64,000 bases of DNA from Mesostigma viride. Its lineage: Eukaryota > Streptophyta > Mesostigmatophyceae > Mesostigmatales > Mesostigmataceae. The position numbers and the translations under genes were made by a program. Positions 34,027 through 44,240 of this stretch are shown piece after piece; position 1 is the first letter of the stretch; each line of letters starts with the position of its first letter. The notes beneath the pieces were generated by a model. That model ran no database searches, was not told where the DNA came from, and saw nothing but the letters and a program-made list of their open reading frames with translations. Location of the stretch: positions 841,646 to 905,645 of the forward strand of contig RPFO01000097.1 in assembly GCA_009746045.1 (NCBI GenBank), read 5' to 3'.

Positions 34027-34859
34027 AGAATTAAATTAAATTATAACATGCCTCCGTTGGGAGATCATGTAGCACATATTCCTTGATGGATGGTGGAGTG
34101 GAGAGAGCCGCGAAATCGAACCAACCTAACGCTAATCTATCTAGTCTAGAAAAATCCTAACTACCCTACTCATCAAAACGCCTCCTCCTCTTGGGGGGAG
34201 GTGGCTTGCCTACTGAGGGTCGGGCGTGTGAGCCTTGACAATCTTCTGCCACCGCGTCTTGTTCTGCATGCCAGTCCAAAGAAGGGAGAGAGAGTGGATG
34301 CGGTATTCAAACTGGGCTGGGACCAGTAGGTCATCCAGCAACATCTGGGTGTAGTTCGTGACATGTTTCCCTACCCTTTTGGGAATGCCCTTGGGGCCAG
34401 GCCAGGTCAGAATGTGCCGTCCTGGCTGGCCAAGCCGCTGGGGGCCTGCCAGACCAAGGGCGGTGTCGACCTGGCTGGTGCGAGCAAGGTGTCCTACAAA
34501 TGCTATCCTATGATGTCTAATCTCGTCCGAAATACGAGGCGTGCCCTGATACAAAGACTCTAATGACGGGCGCTTGGAAAACCCTACGTTCAGGACCTGT
34601 CGGAGCATCCTGTAAACTGTGCCGTCTAGCTTAGCTGCCAGTGTGGGTGTGAGTGTCCACGCCTCAGCGCCATACGTGAGCACCGTGAGGACGAGGACCT
34701 TGAAGAGCATGCGCTTGCGGTGCTCGCCCAGGCCCTTGGAGCGCCAGTAGGCGTTGAGCGAATGACGCCTAGCCCAGGCCAGGCCGATGCGGATGTCCAC
34801 ATCGTCGGCGGTGTCAGGGAGCCAACTCCCCAACAGTTTGAAGCGATCGCGGAACGGGA
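34027..34859 (-). mobile_element. LINE A-type 5'-truncated copy
   Basis: Minus strand: the C-terminal ORF2 region open from 34859 to 34210 (LLGSWLPDTADDVDIRIG, VLTYGAEAWTL, HRIAFVGHLARTSQVDTA), then the 3'UTR, hairpin (ATGATCTCCCAACGGAGGCAT at about 34049-34069) and ATTTA tail next to the piggyBac TTAA. The open frame is long and clean, suggesting a young copy. Confidence 0.85.
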
Positions 34860-34909
34860 GGAGGCATACCCAGCCTTGATTAGCGTCTTTTGCAATTTAT
34901 AGCGCATTA

Positions 34910-37900
34910 AGTAAGTAAGTACATGCGTGTCATGCGCAAAGGCATGCCACGGAGTACTACTACATATGCTAATCTCATTAGAAAAATAATTACACAAAAG
35001 TTTAAACAAATATCGTCTGCATCATCCCCCAACCGTTAGGCACTAGATGGGGATGTAATCCTCATCCGAGCTGTCCTCTACTGTAATGGCAGACGAGGCG
35101 GTAGTGTAGCGGCTATCCTCAGGACCAATAACCTCCACTGACCTGCGGACTTCTACCCTGGCTAGCAACGGGCCGCGGGGCCCGTTGGGAGAAAACAGGA
35201 GCATACCCTTCGGGAAGGTGCTTATCGCAGATCATTGGCAGCCCATTTCTCCTTGTCAATCATACGGGCGCATGGAGTACGGATAGTCCCAGAAGCGGCC
35301 CTGCATCTTCAAGCAGTTGTGTCACATAGGTCCGGGTCGCGCCGCGCCGGTGCCCGGCGCGCGCAAGTTTGCCAGTGGGTTGCGATGGGACAAGGGGACC
35401 CTGCCATAGGAGGAGGTGTATACCTGGTTGGCCCGTCTTAAGCCCCCCGGCAGGGCCCACATCGGTATTCACCTGGTCTGTGCGGGCAAGATGGCCGGCC
35501 AAAGAGGAGGCGGTGTCAGATGGTATGGGTGACAAGAGGGAGCTCGCAGTAGAGCTCGGCCCGGGTGTGGCGTTCTTGGTAGCCGACGCCGAGGATATGA
35601 CAGAGCATTCTAGTGACGGTGCCGTCAAGCTGCTGGCTCAGCGCCTGGTCCAGGGTCCACGCCTCGCAGCCATAAAGGAGGATGCTGAGGACAAGGGCCT
35701 TGAACAGAATGCGCTTGCGTCGCTCACTCAGGTAGCGGCAGGTCCAGAACCTGTCGAGGCGGCGGAGGGCCGCCCAGGCCTGGCCAATGCGGGTGTTGAT
35801 GTCGTCGGCCGTGGAGGGAAGCCAGCTGCCAAGGAGCTTGAAGCGAGTCGCCGGGGGGACGGGGCTGCCGTCCTGCAAGAGGAGGGTGGGTGGGGCTATC
35901 TCAGCAGGGAAGCCGATGGCCATGACCTCCGTTTTCTTGCTGATCATAAGCCCCACCGCCCGCGCTTCCAGTGATAAGCTGTCTAGCCAGAGTTGGGCTG
36001 ACTCCGGGGTTTCCACGAGTGTCGTGTCATCAGCGTAGATCAGATCGCTCAGGCGGTAGGGTGGGTCAACCCCGCCGTAGCTGGCGTACTCCGTGACCTC
36101 GATCCCCGGCGGGCGCCCCTCCACCCGGGCGAAGCGGGCTTGTGCACGCCGCATAATATAGTCCACCATAATGATGAATAGATATGGGGAGAGCACACAG
36201 CCCTGCCACACCCCGGTGTGCAGGGGAACGCCGGAGTGACGCCGTCGGCGGTACGGACCTGGGCTTGGGACCCTTCATAGAACTGGCGGATGATCTCAAC
36301 GATGTACGATGGGACACGGAACAGGTGAAGGACCACCCACAGGGCGTCCCATATAACCGTATCGAATGCCTTGGTGTAATCCACGAAGATCAATAGCAAT
36401 GGCAAGAGGCCGGGGGCCAGGCGGCCCACTTCCTCGATCAGGCGGCGCGCGGTAATAGTGACCATAACACAATTGCGACCAACACGGAAGCCCATCTGGG
36501 ACTCACCTAGGTGGGGATCGAGGCTGGCGCGCATGCGGTTCAGCAGGAGACGCATGAAGACTTTCAGCACGCAGCTTTGGAGGCATACGCCGCGGTAGTT
36601 GCCGGTATCCGCGGCGGACCCCTTGCCCTTGTAGAGCATGACCCGGACAGCGGTCTTCCAATACGTCGGCGGGGGGAGGCCATCTCGTAGAATCCGGTTG
36701 CAAACACCCGGAGGAAAGGCTCAAGCTCAGGCATCTTAACCACCTCCGGTGAAATATTGTCCACTCCCATGGCAGCATCATTGCGGAGGGTGGAGATGGC
36801 AGCAGCCCATTCCTGGGGAGTCCACTCGTCGTGGGGGCCGTCCACCAGGGGCCGGAGAGCGGTGGGACCAGGTAGTCCGTCTCGCTGGTGGGCGCCTGCG
36901 GGGGCTCAATGGGGCCGCCTCGGCTGGCCGCAGGGCGTGCAGCTGCAGCGGGGTCAAGCGGGGGGGCGGGCCAGGGGCCCCCATAGTTTGGCCTGGGAGC
37001 TGAACCAAATCTCAAGGCGTTCACTGGGGGTGCCTGGGATGTCAGCCCGTTGCGTTTCCCGGCGTCCGGTGAGACGGTCGAGAGAGCGCCAGGCCGCCTT
37101 GTGCTGGTTGGCGGCCGTGTGGCGATTGATTTCGGCGGCAAGTGTCTCCACCTCCTCCGCATGTGCGGCAGTATATGCTTGAGTAAGCCGTTCCTGGTAC
37201 GGGTACAGGTCCTCCCCGCGGCGGCGGGCCTGCGCTAGCGCCAGCCGGGCGGCAACCACCCGGGCGTCGCGCAGGTAGAGCGGGGCTGGTCGGGCGCGGG
37301 GTTGCTCGGGGAGAAGCTTAGAGCCAAGCTCCACCGATCGCATGAACAGTTCGTAGGGTGGCGTGAGATCTACACCGCGATCTGCGTCCAGGTACATCAA
37401 AGGTTGCGCGTCGATCCACGAAGGCAGACCTGATTGCATCTCGGCGTATGTCATCCTCTGACCACTTCTCCCTGCGCCCACGGACGGGGCGTAAGCAGGT
37501 CCAGTCAGGGCGTGGCCGGGGGCGGCGGCGCGCAGGGGCCTGAAGACGTAGGCGCAAGGTTGCGGTGACCATGCGGTGATCCGATGCGACACTGGGGGTG
37601 GTCAGCGTACGGGCATCGATGACGGAAGAGCGCCAGCACTTGCGCACAAGTATGTATGTAGTCCAAGTGATACACATCGCCGCCGAGGGAGCATCGAGCC
37701 AGCCGCCCTGCGCATGGGGCCCACAAAGGTCACTAGTGCATCAGGCGGTTTAGCAAACAGCGTATTGGCAGCAGTCAAGTCCCCCTCAGTGAGAAGTTGC
37801 TCAAGTAGGGGGGTGTTGGCATTGCTATCGGTTAGGCGCGGCGCATACATGCAGCCCCCGCGGCCCACGGGCAGGGTCGCGTTGGCATGATTCCACCAAG

Positions 37901-38677
37901 ATGGCAACGATGTACTGACGTGGGATCTGTTTCTCTATGTCGAGCAACTGGCTGAAGAACGCTGCGCGGTCCTCGGGGCGGCCGGGTGCCCAGCATATGG
38001 GGCATATCCGACAATTACCGAGAGCATAATGGGGGTCCGTCCTTCAAGGGAGCGGAAAGTGCACTGAAGGATCCGATCAGAGCAAAGTTTGTGGTCCACG
38101 AGCTGGGCGGCAGCGGTGGGGGAGCACAGCAGGCCCACTCCTCCCTGACCCGGTGCATGCGCCGGGCCGCACAGCAGTTGCCATTGTAGTGCGAGGGTGA
38201 CACGCTGAACGGGGCCCTCAAAGGAGCTTCGGTGCTCTTGGACCCCAAGCACATCAATGCCATATAGGCGGCAGTAGTGGACAAGCTCGTTGGCCCGCGG
38301 GGGGGCATCTCCCCCGGGCAGGGTGCGGACATTGTAGGTAGCGATGCGCAGCGAGTGGTGCCGGCGTTGGCCCAGCAGGGGGCGCCGGGGACCCGCGGTG
38401 TCGGCAGGGGGTTGGGGGGAGGCTGGCGGGGACGTGTGTGCGGCGTGAGATAACATAGTACTTTTCAACGCGCATAGGGCACCCTCCAGGCGGGCGGCGC
38501 GACTTGCTCGCCTGGTCTTGGGGTCAAAGAATGCAGCATACTGTTGGGAGTGCCGGGTTGCGAAAGCCAGCAGGCGCTCCTTGTTGCGAAGTTGGCGATG
38601 AAGGTCGCGGCTTTGACTCCGTTGCGTCGTCCGTGAGATTGGACTATCCAAGACACGCTCAGCCATCGGACGACGGG
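34910..38677 (-). mobile_element. LINE B: full-length single-ORF non-LTR retrotransposon, 12 bp target duplication
   Basis: TATAGCGCATTA flanks it at 34898-34909 and 38678-38689. The 5' end (38677) lies 11 bp before an ATG (38666). The 3' end has a TTAC(TTAC)n-type tail (34910-34922). It carries endonuclease and RT in one coding region with no ORF1, the layout of RTE-like LINEs. 3768 bp. Partial copies of its 3' region occur at 38970-39105 and 58372-59162. Confidence 0.85.
35260..38666 (-). pseudogene. LINE B EN-RT polyprotein (frameshifted)
   Basis: The N-terminal extension (MAERVLDSPISRTTQ, Arg-rich) precedes the APE endonuclease from about 38350: ATYNVRTL and GVQEHR are followed by HANATLPVG (near 37880), where LINE A has DANATLPVG, and then SDHRMVTATLRL. 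The linker is Arg-rich. RT has NDAAMGVDNISPEVVK, YKGKGSAADTGNYRGVCL, FVDYTKAFDTV (motif A), SPYLFIIMVDYIM, LIYADDTTL (35995-36025) and a thumb with LLGSWLPSTADDINTRIG and LYGCEAWTL. Conserved AGHLARTDQVNT is near 35470. At least five frame changes (about 37910, 37640, 36900, 36680, 36200) disable this copy. The Asp to His change in the endonuclease would remove a catalytic residue if real. Confidence 0.8.
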
Positions 38678-38689
38678 TATAGCGCATTA

Positions 38690-39585
38690 TTGGCGTATAT
38701 ATGGGGGTAGTACCCCAACAATTGCATGGACAGCTCACCAAACATGTTATTTAGTGCCCCCAATCATAATTTAGCACTGTGCAAATGAGTTTCAAGTGAT
38801 ATGAGCATAGGTCAATTTTTAAGGGTTTTTGGGTGCCACCTCCTGCCGTCAGTTACGGGAAGTCCAAAGTGTTCGGAAGGCTGCTCGAACGAGTCATACG
38901 TACCAGTTTTGGGCTTTCACCCTAAGGGAAGGGCAAGGTCAGACCAAACTTCCCGGAATCTCTCGACTGGATGGGGATATACATAATCCTCATCCAAACT
39001 GCCCTCTACTGCAATGGCAGATGAGGCGGTAGTGTAGCGGCTATCGTCAGGGGCAATAACCTCTACTTGCAGACTTCTACCCTGGCTAGCAATGGGCCGC
39101 GGGGGTCGCAGAAAAGGAGCACGTCACTACTAGGAACAAGACAAATTTCAGTGGCGACGGGCGATGGGCGCGACGGGACACAAGGCACGGGCAATTTCAG
39201 CAAGGGATGGAAGAAATTTCAGCGCCGACAGGCGACGGGCCACTACCACGGGCACTAGCAAAGGGTAATTCAGCAGGGGACAGAAGGAATGACGGGCCAC
39301 TACTGTTGCTCCGGGCAACTAGCCAGTAGCCATGGGCGAAAAAATTTCAGCAACGGAGGGACGGAAAGAATTTCAATGGGCCACGGGCATGGGAATTTAG
39401 AGAGCAGCCGGACTTGAATAAAAGTCTCCATTAGTAGAGTCTAAAGGTTGTAAGGGGGCTTGGCCCCCACCGAGGCTACTTGTTTATCATAAAATATGAG
39501 ATTGGTATAGACTCCAGTATAACGACATGCCTCCATGCATGGCACACAGGCACTGACTTAGAACAGCTAGTGAGTAATCCTAGCA
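38690..39585. repeat. Mixed repeat fragments, no gene
   Basis: 38700-38790 (GGGGGTAGTACCCC, AACAATTGCATG) resembles the inverted sequence of 17990-18060 inside the TTAA element. 38970-39105 is a fragment of the LINE B 3'UTR. 39120-39400 is a degenerate array of AAATTTCAGC and GACGGGC words. Confidence 0.5.
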
Positions 39586-39590
39586 TTACA
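39586..39590 (-). terminator. Possible TGTAA polyadenylation signal of the RRM/NOPS gene
   Basis: TGTAA on the minus strand, 770 bp after the stop at 40360 and followed by AT-richer DNA. TGTAA is the usual signal in chlamydomonad nuclear genes. No other TGTAA lies closer. It would give a 0.8 kb 3'UTR. Confidence 0.3.
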
Positions 39591-40359
39591 CAAAAAAAAA
39601 TTGTCAGACATAACAATTCCATAAGTGGTTGCTGACCTACTCCATACCGTCTGGAAAGACCTATACAGTTATTCGGACAGCCAGCGCTACAAAAAAGAAC
39701 TTTTCCACCCCCATCCACTGTGCCATGTCATCCAAATCCGTAGCCCGAAAGGGAGAATATGCTGATGGAATCCCCAAGGAGCAGCCCCAAGTCCCCAGCA
39801 CTTGCTCCTTGCAAGTCCCACAGGAGCCGACCTGCACCGCGTGGGATGCAAACAGGCAACCCCCCGCAGGTATACTCCTGCATGCTGGCATCAACAGGAC
39901 AACCAGCGCAGGCTGTCCCTTGCGCAAGCACGCAAACACCCCAGAAAGATGGAAAAGCTCTCGCACCCCACACCAGTCTGCAGGCCCGAGCATGGGACTC
40001 GCTGCCGTGTGCGGGGGATGGTGGGGACCGGTGCTGGTGCTGTGCCGCGCAGGTAAGATGGGGAGGATGCCGCATGTGGGCTGTTCAGTGGCTTTTTCCA
40101 GGTAGAGCGCACCCACATAGCACGTGGCGGCAGCGGCCCAGGGGCTGGCTTGTCGCAGCCAAGGGGCGGCAGCAGCACCCAGCCTCTTCACGCGCCGCTC
40201 CCCGCGCCCACCATGTGCTGGCTGGTGGCTGGTGGCGCTGATGCGCGGTATCCACCTACCGTTGGTGACGGCATGGCCCGCCCCAACGAGGGCACGCAGC
40301 TGCAGCGCGCCGCCACGGTCACTGCTCGCCTTGCGCGTCGCGCATCGCAGTGGTCTGCG

Positions 40360-41765
40360 CTACTGCCTGCTTCCGGCGGCGCCTCCCTCCCCTCGGTTGA
40401 GCGGGTTGTTACCTGTGGCCGCGTTGAGGCGGCGCTCGAGCTCGCGGTACTTGTCCACCTGGCGCGCGATTAGAGCGCGCTGCTCCCTGTAGTGCTCCTG
40501 CGCGCACGGTTGCGCCCACACACGGCAAGGGGGGAGGAGATTGCCAAGGGGAGGGGAGCGGGCCATGCGGCGGTGAGGGGAGAGGGTGGTGGGTGGAGGG
40601 TGGCAGAGTTTTTGTGAGACACGCAGACGGGGGCAAGCATGCACCGCATGCACGCAACACACATGCGCAGGGGATGGCATGCCGCCCAGAGGCTCGTTCA
40701 TCTCATGACGAGGCAGCTGGCGGGACCCTCTGGTATTGCAACGTGCCAAGCCATGTACCGGCTCCCTGTCGCCGCCTCCCAAACGCATGCTATCGTGGCA
40801 GCAACACCTCCACGCGCGCGCATGCCAAGGCAAGAGCCAGCAGTGGATGCTGGCGGGCGTATCCGCGGACCTGCCGGCTGTGCAAAAGAGCTCCCCATAC
40901 ATGTATGGCTCTGGCAATGCAGCCGTTTAACTGCCCAGATGTGCCACCGATTGCGATCACAACCGCCCCATCCATATCCGTTTTCTAAAAGGCAGGTGAC
41001 AGCAGTCACTTAATGGCCACTCCTACCATACAGCAGGAGAACAAAGCTTGGCTATCTGAAAACATAGACAGACATCACCGGGCCATATGGCATGCTTTAT
41101 GCATACCTGCTGCTGGATGTCCTGGAGTGCACGTTGTGCCACAAGCTTTGATTTCAAATCGGTAAAGACTGGCTTCTCAGCAGGTTCAGCAAATCGCGCT
41201 CTTAGCGCCGGACGAGCCTTGACGCCCGCCGGCCCTTCTCTTTCCCTCTTCTTCAAGGCACGCGGCGGCATGCTTCGGCACCGAACTGGACGGGGCGAGC
41301 CCGCAGGAAGAAGCAAGAACATGTCCTCCATGTCGCGAGCCATCTATCGCAACCCCGATTGAAAACCCCCAGATTGACAACCCAAATACAATTGGCAATT
41401 ATGAGTAATTCAAACACAGGCACTTGATAAAATGGTCAAACCCTACCGCTTGAGACGGAAAACGAGGCTGGAAGCCTACGGGCTCCAAGGGTAAAAAATG
41501 GTAGAGATTCTAATCCCACCGCAAAATGGCAAAATGAAGAAAGTACCTCTGTAGCCTTCTCGGCGCTCTCGAACTCGACAACTCCATAACCATGCGGGTG
41601 CCAGAACTCCAATGGGTGGCGATAAACCTTGGCACTCTTTACCGGCGCAAATTGCGACAAACCTGCCTGCAGAACCTCCTCTGTTGTGTTCGGCCCAATG
41701 TCCGTGAACACTAGTTTTGCAGGCTGCTCTTCCTCCATAACGGTGTCCATCTCGGCGTTGTCCAT
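40360..41765 (-). CDS. RRM + NOPS-like (DBHS-type) RNA-binding protein, 197 aa, 3 exons
   Basis: Exons 41765-41547, 41343-41107 and 40497-40360, all phase 0, with donors GGTACT and GGTATG and acceptors ATAG and GCAG. Residues 16-78 form an RRM: RNP2-like LVFTDI, SQFAPVKSAKVYR, RNP1-like HGYGVVEF. What follows matches the arrangement after RRM2 in DBHS proteins (NONO/SFPQ/PSPC1): MEDMFLLLPAGSPRPV (compare FLL..PRPV of the NOPS start), a basic linker, RFAEP (compare the NOPS RFAQPG), then a helix-rich Gln/Arg segment, QRALQDIQQQEHYREQRALI, continuing into a coiled coil. DBHS proteins dimerise through NOPS and bind RNA and DNA in the nucleus. RRM1 is absent here, so it is a compact single-RRM version. 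Divergent from the gene at 52314. The DBHS assignment is my reading of motifs and could be superficial. Confidence 0.65.
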
Positions 41766-42196
41766 CCTGCAAGAGCCCCTGCCGCTACACGACCTAACAA
41801 ACCGCGGCTAGCCAATTCAACGCTGAAAACGACAACCACGTTCCCGCAAGTCGGCCAGGACGTTATTAGACCAGGTGCGCGGGCTGAGACAGCAATTACC
41901 GGCAATTACATCCGTTATACGTCGCCCCGGCCAGCGTCCTCACTACTGTAGTTCTCCCCGCACCTGCTCCTCCTTTACTGGTCCCACTGGTTCGTGCGTT
42001 TGCCTGCGTGATACCAAGTTGTAAACCAAAGGCGAGAGCGCGGTGACGTGTGCTGCTGCCTGCATCCCTGCCGGGAGACGGTCCCATTGCGCCAGGTCGG
42101 CAACGGCCAACTCACGGTTTAAATTTCGGCAGTTGTGTTTGGTGGGTTTGGACGTAAGTTGTGTTGTTGTTGATCACTGACGCCTGACTGCTGCCC
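41766..42196. promoter_or_regulatory. Left half of the divergent intergenic region (RRM/NOPS promoter side)
   Basis: About 430 bp between the RRM/NOPS start codon and the Mutator-like element. With 51916-52313 it would make an ~840 bp shared bidirectional promoter before the insertion. No clear TATA box. Confidence 0.4.
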
Positions 42197-42205
42197 ATGT
42201 GCGGC

Positions 42206-42415
42206 GGAAGCGCATAATTTGGCTCTGATGACACAAACTCTAGTGCGGGGGTGAGTGCGGGGTTCCGGGACACCACCGCACTAAGTCCGACGCGCCTGCC
42301 CAGGCCACGCCGCGCCGGACCGGCACACGAGTTACGCGGGAAAAAAGGGCCTGCCGCGCCAATTACTGTAGGACTTGGCTAATTTCTTTGTTGACTACAA
42401 GCGCAGTCAAGGATG
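42206..42415 (+). repeat. Left TIR of the Mutator-like element
   Basis: Begins GGAAGCGCATAATTTGG and ends CAGTCAAGGATG. The inverted partner is at 51697-51906. Confidence 0.95.
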
Positions 42416-42723
42416 ATAAAACGTAGCAATGGCGGACATGTTAGGGTGATGCTCGGCTTAGGGACAGTGGACATGTTTGAGTGATTGCTCGCCAGACTCG
42501 AGCTCGCTGGCATACACGTCCGTGGCACCCTCGGCATTTAGCTGGGTTGACGCAAATCCTTGTACTGTTTACTGGTGTGTGCGATAATAAAGGAATGGTT
42601 ATGCACGACATCTAAATGCGAATATCACACAAAAACTGGTTCCTGGAATTCTCGCGAGCTGCGCGGTGTATGACTGGCGCTTTCCGTTTTTAATTTGCTT
42701 CTCGCCTTTTGTGCTCCAAACAG

Positions 42724-43690
42724 GGGGGTCGTTTACATCCACTGCAACAAAGTGCTCGTGACCTCCAGCTTTCATGGCCCGGCCCTGCCTTTGCTGCTTG
42801 ACCAGCACCAGACAGGGTGTGCTGGTGGCCATCCTCGCAATTTTTCTAGCGGTCAGCGGCATCGTGTGGGTCTGTGCCTTAGGTAAGGCGTTAAGCCCTT
42901 ATTCCAGTTTCTGTCCAAATGGCACATCATATTAACTGTACTTGCTTCGTCTTGCGCATGCGGACCCCCCCTTGTTAATGATGCGTTGTCCTGACATTAG
43001 CTTCGCATGTGCATTAATGGGACGTGTTCCCGATGTGCATATTTCGGCCCATTATTACTTCAACATACAATTTCATGGCGATATTAACTATATGAATTAA
43101 ATGCATTTCCTCTTTCCTTAATCCTTCTAGTTATACCCTTTTTTCATGTTTGGTTGGTGGTTATCCATGTAGGGCATGTGGCGGTGCAAGAGCGCGCGCG
43201 GGTGCCTGCGAAGTTTTCAGTTGTCGCGCCTATCAACCCAGGTAAGCAAGGAGTAGAGGGAAAGACTAAGAATATATTTTCTGAATTTCTAGGTCATAGT
43301 TGTCCTTTTGCACGAGATGGAAGCGTTATGCCATGGGGCTTTATGGTTGGGTAATAGCCCTCCTGAGAACGGCTTGCTCTGCAACTTTGTTGGTATGTTC
43401 ATACCTTGTCACGCGGCAATGTGGTGCAGATCTTCATGCATCCACATGGTGGATCACCTTGGCGTTATTGGCACTACATGTTGGTCTGAGGTAAGGAATC
43501 CATGCTACCCTAAAACGACTAATGCACTGAATGCTCCTCTTTCAGTTTCCAGCGGAATACACAATGATGAGTTGTTTCAGATACTTCTTGGCGCCACGTG
43601 CGGCACGCGGTGGGCCTAGCCTATTGGGATCTAGCGGAAGCTATTCTTAAGTTAGGGTTTATTTTTGGAGTTATATTGGCAGCCCCATGC
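42724..43690 (+). CDS. Possible small exons left of the minisatellite gene (uncertain)
   Basis: Several short open segments are bounded by good splice signals: CAAACAG before 42724 with TTAGGTAAGG at 42880; GTAG before 43174 with CCAGGTAAGC near 43239; TTCTAG before 43293 with a donor GAGGTAAGG near 43490; TTTCAG before 43549. The longest reads HEMEALCHGALWLGN and onward, with many Cys and Met. No domain is recognised, and I cannot decide the joint frame or whether it belongs to the gene downstream. Confidence 0.25.
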
Positions 43691-44157
43691 AGCTATGCCT
43701 AGACTTGCTTGGCCATTTTGAGGTGCGATCGAGGTAGTTCATAACTTCTTTCTTCGCTGCCCTTTTTCCTTTTGCGCGTTGCTGAGCAGGGATATGCCGA
43801 GGTGCTCTCCTTATGTCCATGTCTGCATTTGGCACAAGGCACAATGCATCGCTCCAAAACGGCAGTCAGTTCGGCGACCCAGGCATCGCGGTATTGTTCG
43901 CCGCCTTCTCGCTCGGCGTAAAGCGGTGCGGCAACGCAAGCATCCTTCCTCACAGCGCGGGGAAAGCATCCCTCCCCCTCCCCCGCCACCTTCCCCGCAA
44001 AGGGAAATAGTGTGGCATATGATACGTTTCGTACGCAGACTATACATCATACGCAGCTTTGCCGTACGGATGTTAAACGTATGCCTACGGATACGCGTAC
44101 TCTTGCGTATTACGTACTCTCACGTATTATCTTTCTCTGCTTCCCCGCCACCCCCAC

Positions 44158-44240
44158 CGCCACCGCCACCGCCACCGCCACCGCCACCGCCACCGCCACC
44201 GCCACCTTCTCCGCCACCTTCTCCGCCACTTTCTCCGCCA
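44158..44240 (+). repeat. (CCACCG)n repeat encoding poly-Pro
   Basis: Hexanucleotide-type array within exon a of the cargo gene. It changes to CCTTCTCCG units towards the right. Confidence 0.9.

Noticed and set aside
39661-40350. Additional small genes downstream of the RRM/NOPS stop
   Set aside because: Overlapping open frames on both strands, no domain, and position within the likely 3'UTR.
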